Of a stretch of DNA of 64,000 bases, positions 58,568-64,000 are shown one piece after another; within the stretch, counting starts at the first letter, position 1; each line of letters begins with the position of its first letter. The stretch spans positions 27,357-91,356 of the forward strand of contig QAKI01000007.1 in assembly GCA_003343905.1 (NCBI GenBank), in the 5' to 3' direction. Origin of the DNA: Subdoligranulum variabile (GTDB lineage: Bacteria; Bacillota; Clostridia; Oscillospirales; Ruminococcaceae). The notes under the pieces were generated by a model. It did no database searches. It had not been told where the DNA came from and saw only the letters and a list, made by a program, of their open reading frames with translations. The position numbers were made by a program, and so were the translations under genes.

Positions 58568-60277
58568 TCATACCTCCTTGGGCAGATGCACCGTCACGCG
58601 GGTGTAGCGGCCCAGTTCGCTTTCCACCGTCAGGCCGTATTGGCGGCCGTAGATCAGTTGCAGGCGCTTGTGTACGTTCGCAATGCCGATGCCGTTCATC
58701 GACGAACTGCTGCGCTTGCTCTCGGTGGTCAGGATGGTCTTCAGCCGTTCCGGCTCGATGCCCGCGCCGTCGTCCTCCACGCAGAGGTAGAGGTCGTCCC
58801 CCTCCTCACGCCCGGTCAGCGTGATGGTGCCGCATTCGCCGGTGGGCTCGATGCCGTGGAAGATGGCGTTTTCCACCAGCGGCTGCAAGGTCAGCTTGAC
58901 GATGCGGCAGTCGTACAGGGATTCGGGCACGCGATTCTCAAAGGTGAAAGTCTCCAGATAGCGCACCGACTGGATGGCGATGTAGTCCTGCAAAAGCCCC
59001 AGTTCTTCCCGCAGGGTGATCTTGTCCTGGGTGCCTTTGGCGATGTTTTTGAGCAGGTTGGACAGGCTGCGCGTGATGCTGGCGATGCCGGGGTTCTTCT
59101 GGATGACGGCCATCCAGCGGATGGAATCCAGCGTGTTGTATAAAAAGTGGGGGTTGACCTGGCTTTGCAGCAGGGAAATTTCGATGTTGCGGCGCTCGTC
59201 GTACATTTCGGCGGTCTGGTGCAGCAGATGGTCGATGCTCATGCACATCTCGTTGACGGTGCGGCCGATCTGCCCCAGTTCGTTCTGGGGCTTTTCGATC
59301 TCGGGGTCAAAGGAGAAGTCGTTGGCCGCCACCCGCCGCAGGCGTTCGTTCAGGCGGCTGATGGGGCGGGAGAAGTAGGCCGATACCAGCACCGACAGGC
59401 AGACCGCCAGCAGCAGGCTGAGCACCACCACCGCGATGACCGTGTATAGGATGTGGGTGCCCTCCCGGTCCAGCGAAGTTTGCAGCGTGCAGTGGTACAG
59501 CCGCAGCCCGCACATCGAAAGCGGCTGGCTGCGCACCTGGTAGGTCTGGCCGCCGATCTGGCAGGTGCCGTCGGTCAGGCCCGCGGCGGTAAAATCCGCC
59601 GGGATGCCCGCGGGGGCCGCCGTCACCAACTGGCCCGCGGGATCGGTCACGAACAGGGCGTTGAGTTCGGCATAGGGTTCCAGCGCGTGGTCGAACAGGT
59701 CCAGGTCCAACTCCACATACAGGTAGCCCTGCCCCGGGCGGCTGCCAAGGCCCTGCACGGGGCAGATGACCGCCAGGGCGCGGTCCCCGCTGTGGATGGA
59801 CTGCACGATGCCCATCTGCTGGGCCGCGCCGCTCTGCACGGCCTGCTGGTACAGCGGCTGTTCCAGAATGGCTTCATAGTCGCGCAGTTCGCCAAAGGTG
59901 CGCGTGGTGGCCGAAACGATCAGCCCCCGGCTGTTCAGCACGCTGATCACGTCCACATAGTCCTGCACCGGCGAGGTGGCCAGGTAGGCGTTGAGCTGCC
60001 CCTGGGCGTTGATGGCCTCCACCGTCGAGCCGGACAGCGAGCGCGAAACGGCGGTGTCGGTGGCGCACATGACGGCCAGATCGTTCAGGTCGGTCAGGTA
60101 GGTGTTCAACTGGCTTTGCAGGTTGGTGAGGTAGATCTCGTCGATATGGTCGGCGCGCTGGTCGATGATGCCGTTCAGGTAGCCGTACAGCGACAGGTTG
60201 CCCGCCAGGCTGACCACGGCGGTGCAAAGCACCGACAGTACGATCAGCCGGAACCGCAGGGATTTGGTAAAGCGCAA
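58568..60277 (-). CDS. YesM-type sensor histidine kinase
   Basis: A 569-residue kinase with an N-terminal membrane helix (LIVLSVLCTAVVSLAGNLSL), an extracellular cache-like region (about 35-270), and a second helix (ILYTVIAVVVLSLLLAVCLS). A HAMP domain, the His_kinase domain with phospho-histidine in QSQVNPHFLYNTLDSIRWM, and HATPase with PLVENAIFHGI and GIGIANVHKRL follow. It starts with TTG at 60277 after AAGGAGG. The extracellular domain would sense a sugar or a sugar-loaded binding protein. Confidence 0.94.
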   Translation of the reverse strand: MRFTKSLRFRLIVLSVLCTAVVSLAGNLSLYGYLNGIIDQRADHIDEIYLTNLQSQLNTYLTDLNDLAVMCATDTAVSRSLSGSTVEAINAQGQLNAYLATSPVQDYVDVISVLNSRGLIVSATTRTFGELRDYEAILEQPLYQQAVQSGAAQQMGIVQSIHSGDRALAVICPVQGLGSRPGQGYLYVELDLDLFDHALEPYAELNALFVTDPAGQLVTAAPAGIPADFTAAGLTDGTCQIGGQTYQVRSQPLSMCGLRLYHCTLQTSLDREGTHILYTVIAVVVLSLLLAVCLSVLVSAYFSRPISRLNERLRRVAANDFSFDPEIEKPQNELGQIGRTVNEMCMSIDHLLHQTAEMYDERRNIEISLLQSQVNPHFLYNTLDSIRWMAVIQKNPGIASITRSLSNLLKNIAKGTQDKITLREELGLLQDYIAIQSVRYLETFTFENRVPESLYDCRIVKLTLQPLVENAIFHGIEPTGECGTITLTGREEGDDLYLCVEDDGAGIEPERLKTILTTESKRSSSSMNGIGIANVHKRLQLIYGRQYGLTVESELGRYTRVTVHLPKEV

Positions 60278-60497
60278 GGGGATTTCCTCCTTCTGCCGGG
60301 AAAATACGCCGCCCGGCAGCGGCTTGTCCTCCCCATGGGGAGGACAGGGGCGGGGCCCCGCCCCTGATGCGTGCCTGTGTGCCCGCCGCGCCGCCGGTGC
60401 CGCAACCGGGCGCAGGGCAGAAAGGCCGCCGGAATATTACAGGGATCGCATGGGGAACCGTGCGGCAGGGCGCGCCCCCGCACGCAGTCTTATGCTT

Positions 60498-60527
60498 ATC
60501 ATACGCTCTGCGCGCAGCCTTTGTCAA
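60498..60527 (-). promoter_or_regulatory. Promoter of the kinase-regulator operon
   Basis: Minus-strand TTGACA (60522-60527) and TATGAT (60498-60503), 18-bp spacer. The leader to 60277 holds a CCTCCCCATGGGGAGG hairpin. Nothing else is seen in 60278-60616. Confidence 0.8.
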
Positions 60528-60616
60528 ATGCGCCCGCCCCCGGCGGGGCGGGCGCCGGACGCACGTTTCTGCCGCTGGACGGCGCGTCCGGCAGCGAAAA
60601 GAAGAAACGCCGTCAT

Positions 60617-60991
60617 TCAAAGCGCGGCAGTGTTCTCGGCCGTGCCGGTCCCGTTTTGGCCGGGGGCGGGCAGGTTCTTTTCGCCCCACAGTTTCATAAA
60701 GTCCAGAACGGGCATAAAACTCTCGCCCAGTTCCGTCAGGGAATATTCCACCCGCGGCGGGACCTCTTTGTAATCAAAGCGCGAGATAAAACCATCGGCT
60801 TCCAGTTCCCGCAGTTGCTTTGTCAGGGACGATTCCGTGATCTCCCCGATATGCCGCCGGAGTTCTCCGAACCGCCGGATGTGTTTCACCCCGATATAAT
60901 AAAGGATCTCCAGCTTCCATTTTCCGCCCAGCAGTTTCTGGATGGTCGATATGGTCACGCAGCGTTCGACTGCCAACTGTGTTTTTCGCAT
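60617..60991 (-). CDS. HxlR-family regulator
   Basis: A 124-residue winged-helix protein (CVTISTIQKLLGGKWKLEIL; RFGELRRHIGEITESSLTKQ; PPRVEYSLTELGESFMPVL), with a cysteine at the family's N-terminal position (residue 12). ATG 60991 follows AGGAGGAG; an upstream open stretch is not family-like. It is divergent from the radical SAM gene, and the AAGTACCGTACTT palindrome lies between. Confidence 0.92.
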   Translation of the reverse strand: MRKTQLAVERCVTISTIQKLLGGKWKLEILYYIGVKHIRRFGELRRHIGEITESSLTKQLRELEADGFISRFDYKEVPPRVEYSLTELGESFMPVLDFMKLWGEKNLPAPGQNGTGTAENTAAL

Positions 60992-61057
60992 CGTTTCACT
61001 CCTCCTGTTGCGGTCTATTCTACCATGCTTACTACAGAAAATCAATGTACTGCAAAT

Positions 61058-61097
61058 AAGTACCGTACTTTTCAAATCCGTGTACAATGGATATAAT
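61058..61097 (+). promoter_or_regulatory. Radical SAM gene promoter with HxlR-type palindrome
   Basis: AAGTAC-C-GTACTT (61058-61070) is a perfect palindrome overlapping the upstream part of the promoter. TATAAT is at 61092-61097 and a weak -35 (TTTTCA) 17 bp upstream at 61069. Confidence 0.7.
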
Positions 61098-61125
61098 GGG
61101 CACAAAGATGAAAGGAGCGATTGAT

Positions 61126-62025
61126 ATGCACTATACAGGGACGATCTGGCGGCCGCCGTACGAGGCGTCCTCCCTGCTTTTGGAGGTGACGGCGGGGTGT
61201 ACGCATCACCGATGCAAATTCTGCACGCTGTATAACGACCTGCCGTTCAAGTTCAAAATGACGCCGCTGGAAGAGATAGAAGCCGACTTGCAGGAAGTGG
61301 AAGGGCAGCTTCGGCGGCTGATCGGCCGCACAGTGCGGCGCACCTTTTTGACGGGGGCCAACCCCTTTGTGCTGGAGGCTTCCCGCCTGCTGGAGATCGC
61401 GGCCCTTATCCACCGCTATTTGCCGGATGACAAAACGATCGGCTGCTTTTCGCGGGTCACGGACATCACGCTGAAAACGGATGAAGAACTGGCGCAGTTG
61501 AAACAGGCAGGGTATGACGGCCTGACAATCGGGATCGAAACGGGGGATGACGAAGCACTGGCGTTTATGAACAAAGGATATACGGCGGCCGATGTGATCG
61601 CCCAGTGCCGGCGTTTGGACGCTGCGGGGATCGGCTACAACTTTTTCTACCTTACGGGCGTTTCCGGCGCGGGGCGCGGCGAGGCGGGGGCGAAAGCGAC
61701 CGCAGCCGTATGCAACCAACTGCACCCGCAGATCATAGGGGCCAGCATGCTGACGATGTACCCCGATTCCGAACTGTATGAAGAAATCCAAAAAGGGAAC
61801 TGGAAGGAAGAACAGGAGATCGAAAAATACAGGGAGTTAAAGACCCTTGTTGAAAATCTGGACATCCCGGTCTGGTTTGCCGCGATGGGCGCTTCCAACG
61901 CGATCCCCATTGAGGGCACGCTCCCGCAGGATACCGAAAGCGTGCGCAGCGTATTGGAACAGATCATCCGCGGCGCGGATGAAGGCGAACTGCGGCGTTA
62001 CAGGAAAAACCTGCGCCACCTGTAA
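61126..62025 (+). CDS. Radical SAM protein of unknown substrate
   Basis: A 299-residue enzyme. The iron-sulfur motif is CTHHRCKFC (C-x4-C-x2-C) near residue 26, in LLEVTAGCTHHRCKFCTLYN; GIETGDDEAL and SGAGRGEAGAKAT are SAM-contacting regions. Similar proteins with the x4/x2 spacing are widespread in gut Firmicutes and are uncharacterised. ATG 61126 follows AAAGGAG. The divergent HxlR gene suggests redox or electrophile control. Confidence 0.9.
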   Translation: MHYTGTIWRPPYEASSLLLEVTAGCTHHRCKFCTLYNDLPFKFKMTPLEEIEADLQEVEGQLRRLIGRTVRRTFLTGANPFVLEASRLLEIAALIHRYLPDDKTIGCFSRVTDITLKTDEELAQLKQAGYDGLTIGIETGDDEALAFMNKGYTAADVIAQCRRLDAAGIGYNFFYLTGVSGAGRGEAGAKATAAVCNQLHPQIIGASMLTMYPDSELYEEIQKGNWKEEQEIEKYRELKTLVENLDIPVWFAAMGASNAIPIEGTLPQDTESVRSVLEQIIRGADEGELRRYRKNLRHL

Positions 62026-62036
62026 CGGCGAGAACA

Positions 62037-62085
62037 AAACAGAGAGCCCGTCCCTGGCTAAGGGGATGGGCTCTCTGTTTCTTTT
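62037..62085. terminator. Bidirectional terminator
   Basis: AAACAGAGAGCCC pairs with GGGCTCTCTGTTT. T-rich tails exist on both strands (CTTTTG rightward, GTTTTGTT leftward), serving the converging radical SAM and PHP genes. Confidence 0.9.
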
Positions 62086-62100
62086 GCTGGGCAGCCGCTT

Positions 62101-62988
62101 TTACAGCGTGCGGCAGCGGGCGGCCAGCAGCCAGTCCGGCGGGCAGGGCTGGCCCAGCGTGTCCCGCGGCGGGCAGCCGTGGCAATCGCTGCCCACCGTG
62201 CAGAACAGCCCGTGGGCGGCGGCCAGCGCCGCAAGCTGCGCCTGGTCCGGCGCGGCAAAGGCCCGGTATCCGGCTTCCAGCCCGTCCAGACCCAGGGGCA
62301 GCAGCGTGTGCTGCAACGCCTGTTTTACCTGCGGCAGCGTCAGCCCCGTTTTGTGGAACCGGCGGTAGACGTTCAGGGGGTGGGCCCATACGGCCAGGCC
62401 CCCCGCGCCGTGGATCAGCGCCACGGCCTGCGGCAGCGGGATGTTCTGCCCGTCCATCACGGCGGCGTGTTCGGCCACCATGGCCCGCAGCGCGGGCAGG
62501 GCCGGGTCGCCGGGGCGGGCGGCCTGCACGGCCGCGTCAATGTCGGCCAGTTCCAGGTGGTTGGGGCCGCACCGGGCGGGGATCGCCTCGTACCGCAGCG
62601 GGCAGCCCGCCGCGGCCAGCTTTTGCAGCAGCGCGTCATAGGCTGCGCGCACAGCGGCGGCGCGGGCGTCCAGCGCCGCGTTCAGCGCCGGGTCCGCCAC
62701 GTCGATGCCGTACCCCAGCAGATGCAGGGATACCGCCGCCTGCCCGGGGGCAAGGGCCTGTTCCCGGCAGGTGAACTCGATGCCGGGGACCACCGGGATG
62801 CGCCCGGCCGCCGCCCGGACGGCGGGCAGCACCCCGGCCACCGTGTCATGGTCGGTCACGGCCATCTGGCACAGCCCGGTATCCAGCGCCTGCGCCACCA
62901 TCTGCGCGGGGCTTTTGCGCCCGTCGGACGCCGTGGTGTGCAGGTGGTAGTCGGCCAGGGGCCGGGCGGACAAGTCCTCAGATCTCAT
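62101..62988 (-). CDS. PHP-domain phosphoesterase (YciV/RNase AM-like)
   Basis: A 295-residue metal-dependent phosphoesterase. The PHP motifs are DYHLHTTASDGRKSPAQMV (HxH, D), VTDHDTVAG, GIEFTC, WAHPLNV and TVGSDCHG (about residue 270). Related proteins hydrolyse 3',5'-bisphosphonucleosides or degrade short RNA 5'-3'. ATG 62988 lies 11 bases inside the end of the GH112 gene, so the two are translationally coupled. Why such a gene is joined to a sugar phosphorylase is unclear. Confidence 0.9.
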   Translation of the reverse strand: MRSEDLSARPLADYHLHTTASDGRKSPAQMVAQALDTGLCQMAVTDHDTVAGVLPAVRAAAGRIPVVPGIEFTCREQALAPGQAAVSLHLLGYGIDVADPALNAALDARAAAVRAAYDALLQKLAAAGCPLRYEAIPARCGPNHLELADIDAAVQAARPGDPALPALRAMVAEHAAVMDGQNIPLPQAVALIHGAGGLAVWAHPLNVYRRFHKTGLTLPQVKQALQHTLLPLGLDGLEAGYRAFAAPDQAQLAALAAAHGLFCTVGSDCHGCPPRDTLGQPCPPDWLLAARCRTL

Positions 62989-64000
62989 ACCAGCGGATCT
63001 CGTTGGCGTCCAGGTGCAGCGCAAAGCTGGAACCGTCGCCGCGGTAGACGGTGGTATCCTGCGGCTCGTAGGTGTTGTTCACGACGCAGTACTTGCCGTT
63101 CTTGACGTAGGCATGAACTTCCACGTTGCAGTTGTCGCTGAACCAGGTGTGCAGCTCGCCCTCAGCGTGGGCCGCCCACAGGATGGCGCGGTACAGCACG
63201 CGGTTGTTGATGAAGCTGTAGGGCAGGCCGCTGATGTAGACGCCGCGGCCCTCGCCGTACTCGTGGACGGCCATCTGCACCTCTTTGTCGCGCTGGATCA
63301 GGATCTCGGTGCCTTCCAGGGCGTAGATGCTCTTCTTGCCTTCGCCAAAGTCCACGTCGTGGTCGGGGCAGTCGGCCAGGATGAAGTGGTCGCGGTGCTC
63401 GTCCCAGTTGTACTTGTCGTAGTTCAGGGTCAGGCCGGTCTCTTTCTCGACACCCAGGGGCGCGGCAAGCTGCAGGTAACGGCCCTGGTACTGGTGGCCG
63501 CCCGGCTCGCCCACGCCGATCAGGCCGCCGCCGCGATGGACGAAGCCCTTGACCGCCGCCGCGATGGCCGGGTCCTCCCAGACCTTGCCGCCGGTGTGGG
63601 CGGTGTCGCCGTCGCCCACGTTGATGAGCACGTCGATGCCGTCCAGCACCTTGGGATCGGCCTTGATGTCGTCAAAGCTGATGAACTTGACGTCGAACGG
63701 CGCGCCGGACAACGCCTCGATCACGCCAGCGTAGCTGTAGTTCTGCTTCTGGTACAGCGCATGGTGGACCATGTGGCAGCCCCAGGCGCGCATCTGGCCC
63801 CAGCTGTTGAGCACGGCCACGGTCTTGACGCAGTAGGGGGTGGTGCCCTTGATGTTCTCGTACAGTTCACGGAACTCGTTGCAGACGCTCTCGACGTAGT
63901 CCAGGAACTCAGGGAACTGGCAGGCCAGCTTCAGGTAGCCGCCGTAGCCGATGCGGTCGATGGGGCTGCGCAGGATGGCGCGGCGGGCCGTGACCCAGTT
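62978..64000 (-). CDS. GH112 1,3-beta-galactosyl-N-acetylhexosamine phosphorylase, 5' end off window
   Basis: The frame is open to the window edge (340 residues). Its C-terminal half matches galacto-N-biose/lacto-N-biose phosphorylase: IGYGGYLKLACQFPEFLDYV, VAVLNSWGQMRAWGCHMVHH, ALYQKQNYSYAGVIEALSGA, FDDIKADPKVLDGIDVLINV and the end NEIRWYEI. The enzyme splits Gal-beta-1,3-GlcNAc/GalNAc with phosphate into galactose 1-phosphate and the amino sugar in the cytoplasm. It marks use of mucin core or milk glycans. The catalytic acid lies in the missing N-terminal part. Confidence 0.93.
   Translation of the reverse strand, partial: NWVTARRAILRSPIDRIGYGGYLKLACQFPEFLDYVESVCNEFRELYENIKGTTPYCVKTVAVLNSWGQMRAWGCHMVHHALYQKQNYSYAGVIEALSGAPFDVKFISFDDIKADPKVLDGIDVLINVGDGDTAHTGGKVWEDPAIAAAVKGFVHRGGGLIGVGEPGGHQYQGRYLQLAAPLGVEKETGLTLNYDKYNWDEHRDHFILADCPDHDVDFGEGKKSIYALEGTEILIQRDKEVQMAVHEYGEGRGVYISGLPYSFINNRVLYRAILWAAHAEGELHTWFSDNCNVEVHAYVKNGKYCVVNNTYEPQDTTVYRGDGSSFALHLDANEIRWYEI

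Noticed and set aside
56743..58824. Open frame antisense to the YesN-type regulator
   Set aside because: It shows shadow composition, and the regulator motifs on the other strand are clear.

Overview
The window is GC-rich DNA from a bacterial chromosome of the Firmicutes type. Evidence includes AGGAGG-type ribosome sites, a split transketolase, OpuA/BusR osmoregulation, an Rgg regulator, a YesM/YesN two-component pair and IS200-type transposases. Composition, gene content and dense GC-rich intergenic repeats suggest a gut Oscillospiraceae/Ruminococcaceae (Faecalibacterium, Gemmiger or Subdoligranulum neighbourhood); this placement is inference.

Layout. 1-5.5 kb: transketolase N-terminal half (cut by the window edge), a small protein, cardiolipin synthase, a MarR/MATE efflux operon and a membrane-anchored phosphoesterase. 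6.1-18.1 kb: a compact phage late module (ArpU-like regulator, portal, capsid, connectors, tail tube, chaperones, tape measure, tail proteins, M23 endopeptidase, holin). No terminase, integrase, repressor or replication gene is visible, and repeats interrupt it twice. 18.2-19.8 kb: tRNA-Arg(ACG), then two IS200-type elements placed end to end. 19.8-25.5 kb: a lactate racemase-type operon (Crp-like regulator, LarA-like enzyme, aquaporin-like channel), a small alarmone synthetase, and a TetR-controlled cation/proton antiporter. 26-32.8 kb: glycine-betaine importer with its BusR-type regulator, then a polar amino-acid ABC importer. 33-42.4 kb: kdpDE-FABC potassium uptake, with a third IS200 element inside the 3' end of kdpD. 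42.4-45.4 kb: an SF1 helicase/PLD/zinc-finger protein of defence type whose first exon-like 29 codons end at an in-frame TAG. 45.8-53.2 kb: a sugar ABC importer, GH88 unsaturated glucuronyl hydrolase and a heparinase II/III-family lyase, with a YesM/YesN two-component system at 57-60.3 kb. Between them lie a flavodoxin/HxlR pair, a small XRE operon, and an Rgg-type regulator with a divergent 48-residue ORF. 60.6-64 kb: HxlR/radical SAM pair, PHP phosphoesterase and the 3' part of a GH112 galacto-N-biose/lacto-N-biose phosphorylase. Together the 45-64 kb part reads as host-glycan (glycosaminoglycan and mucin/milk glycan) foraging.

The non-coding DNA is unusually structured. Three long intergenic elements keep two hairpins by compensatory base changes. 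A MITE-like family has 14-bp inverted ends, and some copies carry a piece of the long element. All three IS200 elements keep a start-site-sequestering hairpin plus a 5'/3' complementarity whose sequence differs in each element. Several local regulators have perfect palindromic operators wrapped around a near-consensus promoter.
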